The translations under genes and the position numbers were made by a program. Positions 1 to 8,544 of a stretch of 64,000 nt of DNA are shown here, piece after piece. Within the stretch, counting starts at the first letter, position 1; every line of letters begins with the position of its first letter. This stretch comes from Salinibaculum litoreum (GTDB lineage: Archaea; Halobacteriota; Halobacteria; Halobacteriales; Haloarculaceae): contig CP046866.1 in assembly GCA_009789175.1 (NCBI GenBank), positions 310,001 through 374,000 on the forward strand, given 5' to 3'. The notes beneath the pieces were generated by a model that worked only from the letters and a program-made list of their open reading frames with translations, ran no database searches and was not told the DNA's origin.

Positions 1-565
1 GCTTGTCGGCTGACTCCCAGGTGGTCTTGTCCAGATCCTCCGCGAAGGCGTGGGCGAATTCGAGGGTCGATTCGGTGGTCTTCTCGCCGTCGACGATTTC
101 GACACCGTCCATCAACTGGACGGGATTCATGAAGTGGATGCCGACAACGTCCTCGGGGCGGTCCGTCGCGGCGGCGATGCTCGTAATCGACAGCGTACTG
201 GTGTTCGTCGCGAGTACGACCCCTTCGTCGGTAATGCTGTCGAGGTCTGCAAACACCTCCTTTTTGATGTCCATGTCCTCGATGACGGCCTCGATGACCA
301 CGTCTGCCGGCGCAAGGTCTCCGAAGTCGGTCGTCCCCGTGATGCGCTCGCGGGCGGCGTCGGCCGCCTCCTGTCCGAGTCTGTCCTTTTCGACGAAGCG
401 GTTCAGGCTACGCTCGATTTCGTCGAGGCCGCCGTCGACGTACTCCCACTCGACATCCCGGAGGATGACATCGTAGCCGTGGGTCGCGGCGGCCTGTGCG
501 ATGCCGCTTCCCATCCGTCCTGCGCCGACGACCCCGACGGTCTCGATATCGTTCAATTCGACCAT
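1..565 (-). CDS. 3-hydroxyacyl-CoA dehydrogenase, NAD-binding part (3' end outside window)
   Basis: Oxidises L-3-hydroxyacyl-CoA to 3-ketoacyl-CoA with NAD in beta-oxidation (or the reverse in polyester synthesis). The reading frame runs off the left edge, so only the N-terminal ~188 residues are present. The protein begins with a Rossmann motif GVVGAGRMGSGIAQ, followed by the family's ATNTSTLSI and GIHFMNPVQLMDVVEIV motifs, the last containing the substrate/catalytic region. ATG at 563-565 is the obvious start because the dinucleotide fold begins ~10 residues later. It is divergent from the aldolase gene; the acyl-CoA dehydrogenase at 12.8 kb and the MaoC hydratase at 8.5 kb are other fatty-acid enzymes nearby. 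Family call is secure; chain-length specificity is not visible. Confidence 0.93.
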   Translation of the reverse strand, partial: MVELNDIETVGVVGAGRMGSGIAQAAATHGYDVILRDVEWEYVDGGLDEIERSLNRFVEKDRLGQEAADAARERITGTTDFGDLAPADVVIEAVIEDMDIKKEVFADLDSITDEGVVLATNTSTLSITSIAAATDRPEDVVGIHFMNPVQLMDGVEIVDGEKTTESTLEFAHAFAEDLDKTTWESADK

Positions 566-651
566 ACGTCCCCTACGACCGCCAGTGTTGAAAGCGTACT
601 GACGAGTATGTGTGTTTGACGGTGCCTACTCTGCAGGGGGTTCAAAAGAAC

Positions 652-657
652 TTTACT
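652..657 (+). promoter_or_regulatory. TATA-like element for the aldolase gene
   Basis: TTTACT lies 23-28 nt upstream of the ATG at 680, the spacing expected for a leaderless haloarchaeal transcript. There is no Shine-Dalgarno sequence before the ATG. Assigned by eye from spacing and composition only. Confidence 0.45.
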
Positions 658-679
658 GGCACCTGCCGCACCCACGCAC

Positions 680-1480
680 ATGCGACCCTTCGACGACACG
701 CCACTGGCGCGAGACGGAAAGGTACTCATCCTCGCGTACGACCACGGCCTGGAACACGGTCCCGTCGACTTCGAGGAGGTACCGGAGAGTGCAAACCCAG
801 AACACGTCTTCGAGGTTGCGACCCACCCGGCCGTGACGACGCTCGCGGTCCAGAAAGGCGTCGCAGAGGCCTACTATCCCTCCTACGAGGACGACGTGAA
901 CCTGCTGGCGAAGCTCAACGGCACTTCGAATCTCTGGATGGGCGAACCGGACTCCGCGGTCAACTGCTCCGTGGAGTACGCCGCCGAGGAACTGAACGCC
1001 GATGCCCTCGGCTTCACCCTCTATGGTGGCTCGAACAACGAAATCGAGATGGCAGAGGAGTTCCGTGATGCCCAGGAGAAAGCCCGCGAGTACGACCTCC
1101 CCCTCGTCATGTGGTCGTACCCGCGCGGCCAGGGCCTGAAAAACGACACGAAGCCCGGCACCATCGCCTACGCCGCCCGGCAGGCGCTGGAACTGGGCGC
1201 CGATGTCGCGAAGGTCAAAAACCCCGGCAGCAAGGAGGACATGGAGCAGGCCGTCCGGATGGCCGGCAAGACTCGCGTCGTGATGTCCGGCGGCTCGAAG
1301 ACCAGCGACCGCGAGTTCCTCGAGAACGTCAAAGCCTGCATCGACGCCGGCGGGGTCGGCCTCGCCGTCGGCCGGAACGTCTTCCAGCGGGAGAACCCGA
1401 CCCGCATCCTCGACGCCCTGGAGAAGGTCATCTTCGAGGAGACGACCGTCGACACTGCACTCGACGCCGCCGGGGAGTAG
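680..1480 (+). CDS. Class I (archaeal DhnA-type) fructose-bisphosphate aldolase
   Basis: 266 residues, the usual size of archaeal class I aldolases that cleave or form fructose-1,6-bisphosphate through a Schiff base. Seen: ILAYDHGLEHGP near residues 17-28 (phosphate/substrate region), LVMWSYPRG around 142-149, GADVAKVKNPG around 173-183 with the likely Schiff-base Lys178, and the phosphate-binding VMSGGSK at 201-207. The fructose-1,6-bisphosphatase gene starts 6 bp after its stop, so the pair performs consecutive gluconeogenic steps. The related family member 2-amino-3,7-dideoxyheptulosonate synthase (aromatic amino acid pathway) is the alternative; the FBPase neighbour makes aldolase more likely. 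Confidence 0.88.
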   Translation: MRPFDDTPLARDGKVLILAYDHGLEHGPVDFEEVPESANPEHVFEVATHPAVTTLAVQKGVAEAYYPSYEDDVNLLAKLNGTSNLWMGEPDSAVNCSVEYAAEELNADALGFTLYGGSNNEIEMAEEFRDAQEKAREYDLPLVMWSYPRGQGLKNDTKPGTIAYAARQALELGADVAKVKNPGSKEDMEQAVRMAGKTRVVMSGGSKTSDREFLENVKACIDAGGVGLAVGRNVFQRENPTRILDALEKVIFEETTVDTALDAAGE

Positions 1481-1486
1481 TCGGCG

Positions 1487-2332
1487 ATGTCTCCGATAGA
1501 GGCCATCTTCGAGACGGTCGCACGCACCGCTGGCGATGTCCGTGACGCACTCACGGAGCGTCGCGCCTACGAGGAAGCGGAGAACCCAAGCGGCGAACAG
1601 CAGCTCGCGGCGGATGTCTACGCCGACGAACTGCTCGAAGAGCGGTTGCTGGACATCGACGATGTCGGTTCCTATGCCTCCGAAGAACGGGAGGACGTTA
1701 TCGAGGCCGACGGCGGGCAGTACCACGTCGCCTGTGACCCGCTCGATGGCTCCTCGAACCTCAAATCGAACAACGGCATGGGAACCATCGTCGGCGTCTT
1801 CGAGGAGTCGCTCCCCGCTCCGGGTGATGCGATGGTCGCTGCCGGGTTCGTCCTCTATGGCCCTATCACGACCATGGTCGAGGCCCGCGACGGCACGGTC
1901 ACCGAGTATCTGCTCCGTGACGGCGACCGCGAGGTGCTGACCGAGGACCTCAGCGTCCCCACAGACCCCGTGGTCTATGGCTTCGGCGGGCGGATTCCCG
2001 ACTGGACCGAGGCGTTCCGAGCCTACGTCGATGACATCGAAGCCGACCGACTCAAACTGCGCTACGGCGGCGCGATGGTCGCCGACGTGAACCAGGTACT
2101 GACTTACGGCGGCATCTTCGGCTATCCCATGCTCGCCGACCGTCCGGAAGGGAAACTCCGCCTCCAGTTCGAGGGCCACCCCATCGGCTACGTCGTCGAG
2201 ACGGCGGGCGGTGCCTGTTCAGACGGTTCCGAATCGCTGCTCGGGAAGACGCCGGCGGAGTTGCACGAGCGCTCGCCGGTGTTCGTCGGCAACGAATCAC
2301 TCATCGACCGTCTGGAAGCGGCGCTGTCCTAG
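1487..2332 (+). CDS. fbp: Fructose-1,6-bisphosphatase, class I
   Basis: Hydrolyses fructose-1,6-bisphosphate to fructose-6-phosphate, the irreversible gluconeogenic step. The diagnostic metal and substrate motif DPLDGSSN is at residues 84-91, followed by GTIVGVFEES; the C-terminal half has YGGAMVADVNQVL and a KLRLQFEGHPIGYVVETAGG segment typical of type I enzymes. At 281 residues it is somewhat shorter than bacterial or eukaryotic forms (about 330), as in other haloarchaea. The ATG is 6 bp after the aldolase stop, so the two are almost certainly co-transcribed. Confidence 0.93.
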   Translation: MSPIEAIFETVARTAGDVRDALTERRAYEEAENPSGEQQLAADVYADELLEERLLDIDDVGSYASEEREDVIEADGGQYHVACDPLDGSSNLKSNNGMGTIVGVFEESLPAPGDAMVAAGFVLYGPITTMVEARDGTVTEYLLRDGDREVLTEDLSVPTDPVVYGFGGRIPDWTEAFRAYVDDIEADRLKLRYGGAMVADVNQVLTYGGIFGYPMLADRPEGKLRLQFEGHPIGYVVETAGGACSDGSESLLGKTPAELHERSPVFVGNESLIDRLEAALS

Positions 2333-2345
2333 AACAGCTTCCGGC

Positions 2346-4712
2346 TCAGTAGCCGAGGTAGTAGGCCAGTCCTTTCAGGATGCCGAAGATGACCGCAAGT
2401 GGAAGGAGCACAAACAGCACAAGCGGCTGGACGATGCCCATGGGAACCAATCCGAGCACGGACGCGAGCAGGCCGCCGCCGTCGGACTCCTCGCTTCCGT
2501 TGCCGACATCGCCGACCCGGAGCGTGCCGGCGTCGGTGCCGTTGATCGCGATGTGGTACTCGCCGGCGTCCTCGAAGAAGAACTGAACCTGTATCTGTCG
2601 CGTTTCACCCGGCGGTATCTGTTCGCTCGGCGGTTTGGTGTAGACGACGCTGCCGTTGGCTTCAATGCCGGCGGTAAAGCCCGCACTCTCCGTGCCGGTG
2701 TTCTCGACGGTCGCGTTGATGAGAAACGGGGTGCCGGGGTCGACCTGTTCGACACTCAGCGAGGCGTTGGTCACGACGAACTGCCCGTCGTCGCCGCCTG
2801 ACTCGTTACCGTCGGACATGTCGTCCGAGTCGTTGTTCCCGGTGTTCTCACTGGCCGCCGTAACCGTCACCTGTCCTGCGGCCGTGTCGTTGACCGACAG
2901 GTCGTACGTCCCTGTCTCATCGAGCGAGGTGTTGAGGCTGACCGTCCCCTGGCTCTCGGCGCCGATGGAGAGTTGCTCGGTCGTGACGACGCCCCCGTCG
3001 ACGGCCAGCCCCGCGGTGAAGGTGGCCGACTCGTTACGGGGGTTCTCGACGGTCGCCGTCACGGAGAACTCCTCGCCGGGTTCGACCGCCGGGGTCGTCA
3101 CCTCCGCGGCCGTCACACCGACCGCAGGTGTGCCTTCGGCCAGGACTGCGAAGCGCGAAAAGCCCGGAGAGTCGGCCTGGAACCGCTGTGTGCCGTTGGC
3201 AGCGCCGAGTGCTGTCGTCTCCAGACGCCGCCACTCGCCGTCGTGCTGGCGATACAGCGCTACGTCGCTGGCAGTCACGTTTAGCTCCGCCAATCGGCTC
3301 TGCTCGACGCTGAACTGCATCGTCGCGTTGGCCACGTCGCCGTCGGGGACCGCGTTGACGACGGTAAACCCGGCGAGTGACTGCATTCCGGTGGCACCGG
3401 CAGCGTCGGAGACAGTGTCCGCGCCGGCCATCGAGAGCCCGAGGTCGAACGACCGGTTCGTCGCGAGCGTCACCTCGATACCCGAAAGCGTCACGCCGCT
3501 GTGGGTGGCAAGTGCCGTGCCGGCCGTATCGACGCGGCCGATGGTGACGGGGGTACCAGCACGACCGTTCTCGACGGCGACGACGGCTTCAGCAGAGACT
3601 CCTTCCGTCGCCCGCTGTACGTCGACGCTCAGTCCGGTTCCCAGCCGGTCCCCGAGTTCCGATTCGTTGATATCGGTGACGTTCCCTGACCCCGTCGAGA
3701 GATTGAGCGTCAGGGTGTCCGTTCCCACGTTGCCGTAGGGGTCTGCTGCCGTCAGCGTCACCGTGTAGTTCCCCGGGACGAACTCGTGTGAGACCCGCTG
3801 CCCGGTCGTGGATGTCCCGTCCCCGAAGTCCCAGGTGTATGTCGTGATGCCGTTGGCGTCACTCGACTGGCCGCCGTCGAAGGTAATTGTCAGGTTCGCG
3901 GAGTTAGCGAGGTCCAGCGCCGCGTCGGCGTCGGGGCCTGTCAGGTCCACCAGAATCTCCGCGCTCGAATCGGTGTCGCGGGTGTTGTTCGACTCGTCGG
4001 TCACGTTCTCCAGCGTCACGACGACAGTCCCGTCCGTCTCCGGACGGTAGGTCCGCTCGTAGACCGTCCCGTTTTCCTCGAACCCGGTGATATCGAGATG
4101 GTCGCTCGCCGCCCCACTGACCGAGACGTTGAGGTCCCCGAGTCGCTCTGACGCTTCGAGACTGATCGTCGCGGGACTACCGGTGGCGTTCGTCACCGAA
4201 AAGTCCACGAGCGCCGGCGGGACGCCATCCATGTTGTCGACGATGACGATATCGTCGGTGTCGATTCTGTTCCCGTTCGTGTCGACGATGCCGGCGTCCG
4301 CCCGGAGCGCGACGGTCATGTCGTCGATGTCGACGCGCCGGCTCAGTTTGAGGACCGCAGTCGCGTTGGTCCCGTTTTCGGTCGTGCTGACGTTCTGAAC
4401 GCTTGCCCGCTCCAGCAGGAAGTCCTCGGGGGTGATGGTACTCTCGTTTACGTCGTGGTTGTCCGCGATAGTCACCGCGATTGCGGTGTCGTTGACCCGT
4501 TCGCCGCCGGTCATCTGTGGCCCCTGGTCGTCGGTTCCGTTGTGTTCGTACTGGCCGTCGGGCACCGTCGCGCCGGCAGTCCCGACCAGCGAGACGGCCA
4601 CCAGACAGCAGAGTCCGACCGCGAGTGCACCCAGAAGCACCACGGTCGGCGGGTGAGTGCGGGCAGAATGACTCCCCGACCGCAGGCTCGACAGGGACCG
4701 ACGAAGACTCAT
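2346..4712 (-). CDS. Secreted/surface protein with PKD domain, CARDB-like repeats and C-terminal membrane anchor
   Basis: 788 residues. The ATG at 4712 begins a basic N-terminus followed by a hydrophobic stretch ending near GTAGATVPDG (signal peptide). Then come beta-rich Asn-Xaa-Thr/Ser-dense regions (probable N-glycosylation), a PKD domain with the signature TYTWDFGDGTSTTG, a segment resembling the PGF-pre-PGF domain (SRLAELNVTASDVALYR ... SPGFSRFAVL), two CARDB-like beta domains, and a Ser/Gly/Asp-rich linker before a long hydrophobic C-terminal segment ending in LAYYLGY. Inferred topology: exported, C-terminal membrane-anchored. A longer in-frame start at 4802 exists but would run through the divergent gene's promoter and start. 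No enzymatic motif was seen; an adhesin or cell-envelope role is a guess. Confidence 0.82.
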   Translation of the reverse strand: MSLRRSLSSLRSGSHSARTHPPTVVLLGALAVGLCCLVAVSLVGTAGATVPDGQYEHNGTDDQGPQMTGGERVNDTAIAVTIADNHDVNESTITPEDFLLERASVQNVSTTENGTNATAVLKLSRRVDIDDMTVALRADAGIVDTNGNRIDTDDIVIVDNMDGVPPALVDFSVTNATGSPATISLEASERLGDLNVSVSGAASDHLDITGFEENGTVYERTYRPETDGTVVVTLENVTDESNNTRDTDSSAEILVDLTGPDADAALDLANSANLTITFDGGQSSDANGITTYTWDFGDGTSTTGQRVSHEFVPGNYTVTLTAADPYGNVGTDTLTLNLSTGSGNVTDINESELGDRLGTGLSVDVQRATEGVSAEAVVAVENGRAGTPVTIGRVDTAGTALATHSGVTLSGIEVTLATNRSFDLGLSMAGADTVSDAAGATGMQSLAGFTVVNAVPDGDVANATMQFSVEQSRLAELNVTASDVALYRQHDGEWRRLETTALGAANGTQRFQADSPGFSRFAVLAEGTPAVGVTAAEVTTPAVEPGEEFSVTATVENPRNESATFTAGLAVDGGVVTTEQLSIGAESQGTVSLNTSLDETGTYDLSVNDTAAGQVTVTAASENTGNNDSDDMSDGNESGGDDGQFVVTNASLSVEQVDPGTPFLINATVENTGTESAGFTAGIEANGSVVYTKPPSEQIPPGETRQIQVQFFFEDAGEYHIAINGTDAGTLRVGDVGNGSEESDGGGLLASVLGLVPMGIVQPLVLFVLLPLAVIFGILKGLAYYLGY

Positions 4713-4734
4713 CGTCGGCCGTACGTCGTCCGCC

Positions 4735-4742
4735 CTTATAAA
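4735..4742 (-). promoter_or_regulatory. TATA box for the PKD surface protein gene
   Basis: On the minus strand TTTATAAG is centred about 26 nt upstream of the ATG at 4712. This canonical haloarchaeal TATA spacing supports that start and a leaderless mRNA. The element lies in the divergent region shared with the carboxyltransferase gene. Confidence 0.65.
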
Positions 4743-4788
4743 CTTCTCAGGGTGAACCATTTTGACAGTTGCGGGCGTTGGAGGGGGT

Positions 4789-6576
4789 ATGAAACTCCGC
4801 ATCGCAGCGGAGGCGAGTCCCGAAGAGGCCAGTGCAATCGCCGCCGCCGTCGCCGACCACGTCGGTGAGACAGTCGATGTCTACGTCGGCGACGCAGACG
4901 AACCTGCCACGACACAGGACCCTCCAAGCGCGTCGTCGGGGGAGAAAAGCGCAGCCACGTCCGGCGGGACTGCCGCCGACGGCGACGAGCTCGGCCCGAC
5001 CGAGCGCGAGCAGCGACTCCGCGAGCAGATCGCCGACATCGAGGCCGGCGGTCCCGAGAAGTACCGGGAGCGTCTCGCCGACCAGGGCAAACTGTTCGTC
5101 CGCGACCGGCTGGACCTCTGGTTCGGCGAGGACGGTCTACACTTCGAGGACGGCAAGTTCGCGGCCTTCGACGAGTGGCACGAGGACGCAAAGACACAGG
5201 ACGGGGAGGGCCCAACCGAGGACCGCATGCCGGCTGACGGGTTGCTTACTGGCGCTGCCGCTTTCGAGGGGCGGGACGTGCATTTCATGGCCAACGACTT
5301 CACGGTCAAGGCCGGCAGCATGGCCGCCCGCGGCGTCGAGAAGTTCCTCCGGATGCAACAGCGCGCGATGAAGACCGGCCAGCCACTGCTGTACCTGATG
5401 GACTCATCGGGCGGGCGCATCGACCAGCAGACGGGCTTTTTCGCCAACCGCGAGGGCATCGGGAAATACTACTACAACCACTCGCTGCTCTCGGGGCTGG
5501 TCCCACAGATTTGCGTGCTCTACGGTCCCTGTATCGCCGGCGCGGCCTACACCCCCGTCTTCGCCGATTTCACGGTGATGGTCCGCGGGATGTCGGCGCT
5601 GGCAATCGCCAGTCCGCGGATGGTCGAGATGGTCACCGGCGAGCAAATCGAGCTGGCGGACCTCGGCGGGCCGGATGTCCACGCCAAACACTCCGGGAGT
5701 GCCGACCTCGTCGCCGACGACGAGGAACACGCCCGTGAGCTGGTCGCACAGTTGCTCTCCTATCTGCCGGACAGTGCCGACGACGACCCGCCCCGGACCG
5801 AAGGTTGCTCGCCCGCCCGCTCCCCGGAAGGCATCGACGGCGTCGTCCCACAGGAACCAAACCGGGGCTATGACATGACCGATGTCATCGAGCGAGTTGT
5901 CGACGCCGGGTCGTGGTTCGAACTCCAGCCCGAGTACGGTGCGGAGATTCTGACCGGTTTCGCTCGCATCGACGGTCGGCCGGTCGGCATCGTCGCGAAC
6001 CAGCCCGCACAGCGGGCCGGCGCTATCTTCCCCGATGCCGCCGAGAAGGCCGCCCAGTTCATCTGGAAATGCGACGCCTACAACATCCCGCTGCTCTATC
6101 TCGCGGACACGCCGGGGTTCATGGCCGGCTCGGGCGTCGAGAAAGAGGCCATCCTCGAACAGGGCAAGCGGATGATTTACGCCACCTCCTCGGCGACGGT
6201 GCCAAAGCAGTGTGTCGTCGTCCGGAAGGCCTACGGTGCCGGCATCTACGCGATGTCCGGCCCTGCCTACGACCCCGAATCCACCATCGCGTTACCCTCC
6301 GGAGAGATTGCCATCATGGGGCCGGAAGCAGCCATCAACGCCGTCTACGCGAACAAACTCGACGATATCGAGGACGAACAGGAGCGCAAGCAACGCGAGC
6401 AACAACTCCGCGAGGAGTACCGCGAGGATATCGACGCCCGTCGGATGGCGAGCGAGGTCGTCATCGACGAAATCGTCCCGCCAAGCGAGTTGCGCGAGGA
6501 GTTGCGTGCCCGCTTTGCCTTCTACGAGGACGTTCAGAAAGACCGCCCCGACAAGAAACACGGGACCGTCCTCTAG
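4789..6576 (+). CDS. Acyl-CoA (propionyl/acetyl-CoA) carboxylase carboxyltransferase subunit with fused epsilon-like N-terminus
   Basis: Transfers carboxylate from biotin to acyl-CoA (propionyl-CoA to methylmalonyl-CoA in the propionate route). 595 residues from the ATG at 4789, which is preceded by the purine run GGAGGGGG; an upstream start at 4762 is less likely. Residues 1-40 (MKLRIAAEASPEEASAIAAA, then a VDVYVGD strand) resemble the small ACC epsilon/PccX subunit. An acidic linker follows, then two crotonase-like halves: LMDSSGGRIDQQTGFF and GPCIAGAAYTPVFAD in the N-half; ADTPGFMAGSG, AYGAGIYAMSGPAYDP and the terminal region in the C-half. No biotin carboxylase or BCCP gene lies nearby, so partners are elsewhere. 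Methylmalonyl-CoA mutase and epimerase later in the window fit propionyl-CoA use. Confidence 0.88.
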   Translation: MKLRIAAEASPEEASAIAAAVADHVGETVDVYVGDADEPATTQDPPSASSGEKSAATSGGTAADGDELGPTEREQRLREQIADIEAGGPEKYRERLADQGKLFVRDRLDLWFGEDGLHFEDGKFAAFDEWHEDAKTQDGEGPTEDRMPADGLLTGAAAFEGRDVHFMANDFTVKAGSMAARGVEKFLRMQQRAMKTGQPLLYLMDSSGGRIDQQTGFFANREGIGKYYYNHSLLSGLVPQICVLYGPCIAGAAYTPVFADFTVMVRGMSALAIASPRMVEMVTGEQIELADLGGPDVHAKHSGSADLVADDEEHARELVAQLLSYLPDSADDDPPRTEGCSPARSPEGIDGVVPQEPNRGYDMTDVIERVVDAGSWFELQPEYGAEILTGFARIDGRPVGIVANQPAQRAGAIFPDAAEKAAQFIWKCDAYNIPLLYLADTPGFMAGSGVEKEAILEQGKRMIYATSSATVPKQCVVVRKAYGAGIYAMSGPAYDPESTIALPSGEIAIMGPEAAINAVYANKLDDIEDEQERKQREQQLREEYREDIDARRMASEVVIDEIVPPSELREELRARFAFYEDVQKDRPDKKHGTVL

Positions 6577-6625
6577 AGAATTCCGAAGCGGCAGGTTTAG
6601 GCGACCGCATTCCTCAGGGTGGTGT

Positions 6626-6868
6626 ATGCCCACCTACGAGGTTTCCCTGCCGGACCAGATGGAGAGCAAGATTACCCGCGTCGTCCAGGAGGGTGAGTTC
6701 CTGAACCGCGAGCAGGCCATCGAGGAACTGCTCTCGCGCGGCATCTCGGTCTACAACGAGACCCAGTCGACGACCGAAGAGGAGTTCGACGACGGCCTCG
6801 GTGGCGTCGACGACTACGGCGACCCGGCACTGCGGGACGACTCGGTCGACGACGGCCACACGTTCTGA
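6626..6868 (+). CDS. Small CopG/ribbon-helix-helix-like protein
   Basis: 80 residues starting MPTYEVSLPDQMESKITRVV. The short N-terminal strand followed by two helices (ITRVVQEGEFLNREQAIEELLSRGI) has the pattern of ribbon-helix-helix DNA-binding proteins, here with an extended acidic tail. It starts 50 bp after the carboxyltransferase stop on the same strand, so it may be co-transcribed. Haloarchaea carry many such small proteins; a regulatory or antitoxin-like role is possible but no toxin gene is adjacent. Confidence 0.72.
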   Translation: MPTYEVSLPDQMESKITRVVQEGEFLNREQAIEELLSRGISVYNETQSTTEEEFDDGLGGVDDYGDPALRDDSVDDGHTF

Positions 6869-6905
6869 GGCCACACCCTGTCTCGGCGTCGTTTCGACGA
6901 CCCCG

Positions 6906-7319
6906 TTAGTCGACGCTGTCGGACCCGAGCGCGTCGACGACGACAGCCCACGCCAGCGCCGCCAATCCGACATCCCTGACGAGGATATCGACGAAGAGTC
7001 CGTCGTCGAGCAACGCGACGAACACGAGATAGCCGGCGGTCGCTGACAGCGAGACGGCGGCGACACCGGCGGTGAAGACGGTCCAGCGGTCGGTTACGAT
7101 GGCCGTGCCGAAGCCGACTTCGAGGACGCCGTTTATGAGCATGAAAGTGACAGGCGAGACGACCAGCCACGGCGCGAGCCAGTCGGTCACGTAGGCCGCC
7201 CACGCGCCGGGGGCCAGTAGCTTGTGGACGCCGGCGAGAAAGACCATCGTCCCGAGTCCGACACGGGCGATGACGAGTGGGTCGGGCGCACTGGTGCGAA
7301 CCCGTGAGAGCGAGTCCAT
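6906..7319 (-). CDS. DoxX-like small integral membrane protein
   Basis: 137 residues from the ATG at 7319. It has about four hydrophobic helices: the first contains ARVGLGTMVFLAGVHKLL, a DoxX-like helix 1 pattern, followed by WLAPWLVVSPVTFMLINGVLE and two C-terminal helices. DoxX-family proteins are membrane proteins variously linked to quinone or redox chemistry. The gene is divergent from a redoxin-like gene, which could mean a shared redox context (inference). A longer in-frame ORF extends upstream but loses membrane-protein character. Confidence 0.72.
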   Translation of the reverse strand: MDSLSRVRTSAPDPLVIARVGLGTMVFLAGVHKLLAPGAWAAYVTDWLAPWLVVSPVTFMLINGVLEVGFGTAIVTDRWTVFTAGVAAVSLSATAGYLVFVALLDDGLFVDILVRDVGLAALAWAVVVDALGSDSVD

Positions 7320-7422
7320 GTCGCCTGGTTGGCCGCCACGACCAAAGGCCCGTCCCTCTGTCGCCGTCCCGGGATGTGTCGTCCGCCGCGATGCTTTTGG
7401 TCGGGCAGTGTGACGTAGGTGT

Positions 7423-7941
7423 ATGGTTACCACTGGCGAGACGGCCCCGGATTTCATCGCACCGGCGGCCGTCGGAGAGGCCGCCCAGGAACTCGAACTC
7501 TTCCGGCTCGTCGAGGAGAACGCGGCCGTCGTCCTCCTCTTTTACCCGGTCGATTTCGTCCCTGCCCCGACCGCGGACCTCGTCGCCGTGGCGGAGGCGG
7601 GCTGGCACGACCGCGATGACGTTGCCGTCGTCGGCATCAGCGCGGACTCGCTGTATGCACACACTGCCTACGCCGACCGGTTCGGTCTCACCTATCCGCT
7701 GGTCTCGGACTGGCGAGGGTCTGTCGCGGACTCATACGGCCTCCGCCGTGACGAGTTCGATACACACACTGACGTGCCCGCGCGTGCGGCCGTCGTGGTC
7801 GGCGGCGACTGGACAGTTCGCTGCGTCGAGGAAGTCGAGCCGCTGGCGACTCCGTCACAGACACCGGTCGAACGGGCAGCCGAGGAACTCGCGGACCTCG
7901 GCGCGGCAGTCACACGGCCGGAGATACCGTCTGAACTGTAG
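7423..7941 (+). CDS. Peroxiredoxin-like (AhpC/TSA fold) protein lacking the peroxidatic cysteine
   Basis: 172 residues with the full thioredoxin-like peroxiredoxin layout: GETAPDFIAPA at the N-terminus, LLFYPVDFVPAPTADL at ~38-53, VAVVGISADSLYAH at ~67-80 and FGLTYPLVSDWRGSVADSYG at ~87-106. In active enzymes the second motif reads FYPxDFTPVCxxEL; here the cysteine position is Pro49. The only cysteine is Cys134, outside the active-site position. It therefore cannot work by the usual peroxiredoxin mechanism and may be a non-catalytic homologue or use another partner. A TATA-like CTTTTGG lies ~26 nt upstream. Divergent from the DoxX-like gene. Confidence 0.85.
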   Translation: MVTTGETAPDFIAPAAVGEAAQELELFRLVEENAAVVLLFYPVDFVPAPTADLVAVAEAGWHDRDDVAVVGISADSLYAHTAYADRFGLTYPLVSDWRGSVADSYGLRRDEFDTHTDVPARAAVVVGGDWTVRCVEEVEPLATPSQTPVERAAEELADLGAAVTRPEIPSEL

Positions 7942-8127
7942 TCGAGTATCAAGTCTGTGTACCGGATAGTAGCGGCCTACCTCATGTTAGACTACATATT
8001 CACTCGACAGGCCGGGTGTAGGGGTCAATAACGAGCGAGTAACAATGGGGTGGCCGGGTCCAGAAGCCACTGCCGGGGCGTCAGACGCCTGTGGCCCTGA
8101 CAGACGCTCCGGTGTGTTCCCCAGTCA

Positions 8128-8526
8128 ATGCAGCTCCCAGACGCCCTTCGCGGGGTGGGCCGCCCTGACCCACCCTCTCAACGCGACGTGTCCGACTCAC
8201 GATTCGGTCGGTTCAGTCACTGGACCAGGTCCGCGGAGCGCGAACTCTGGTTCGCAGTCGTCGCCGCGATGCTGGTCGACGTGACCCTCACTGTTCACGG
8301 GCTGACCCTCGGTCTGAGGGAACTCAACCCCGTCGCGAACGCTGCCATCGACGCAGTTGGCGTGCTCGGCCTCTATGCGCTCAAATCGATGGCGCTGGGC
8401 GTCGGTCTCTGCTGTCGTCTCGTTGTCCCCGACCGCCACGGTGCGCTCGTTCCCATCGGGCTTGGACTCCCGTCCGCCCTCGCAGTGGCAATTAATGCCG
8501 CGGTCATCACGTATGTCGTGGTCTGA
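8128..8526 (+). CDS. Small membrane protein of the DUF5658-like type
   Basis: Up to 132 residues. After a polar N-terminus come helices containing WFAVVAAMLVDVTLTVHGLT, then the signature ELNPVANAAIDAVGVLGLYALKS and a C-terminal helix pair ending in VITYVVV. The pattern D-x-x-L-T-x-x-G ... E-x-N-P-V matches haloarchaeal DUF5658 proteins of unknown function. A second member with the same pattern is encoded at 61.0-61.4 kb. The start is uncertain: ATG at 8128 or GTG at 8188, the latter giving a shorter, more typical N-terminus. Confidence 0.68.
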   Translation: MQLPDALRGVGRPDPPSQRDVSDSRFGRFSHWTRSAERELWFAVVAAMLVDVTLTVHGLTLGLRELNPVANAAIDAVGVLGLYALKSMALGVGLCCRLVVPDRHGALVPIGLGLPSALAVAINAAVITYVVV

Positions 8527-8544
8527 GCGGCCCGCCGGCCACGA

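Noticed and set aside
653-2179. 508-codon reading frame on the minus strand across the aldolase and phosphatase genes
   Set aside because: It overlaps two well-supported genes and has no family motifs; it is the antisense of acidic GC-rich coding DNA, which often leaves long open frames.
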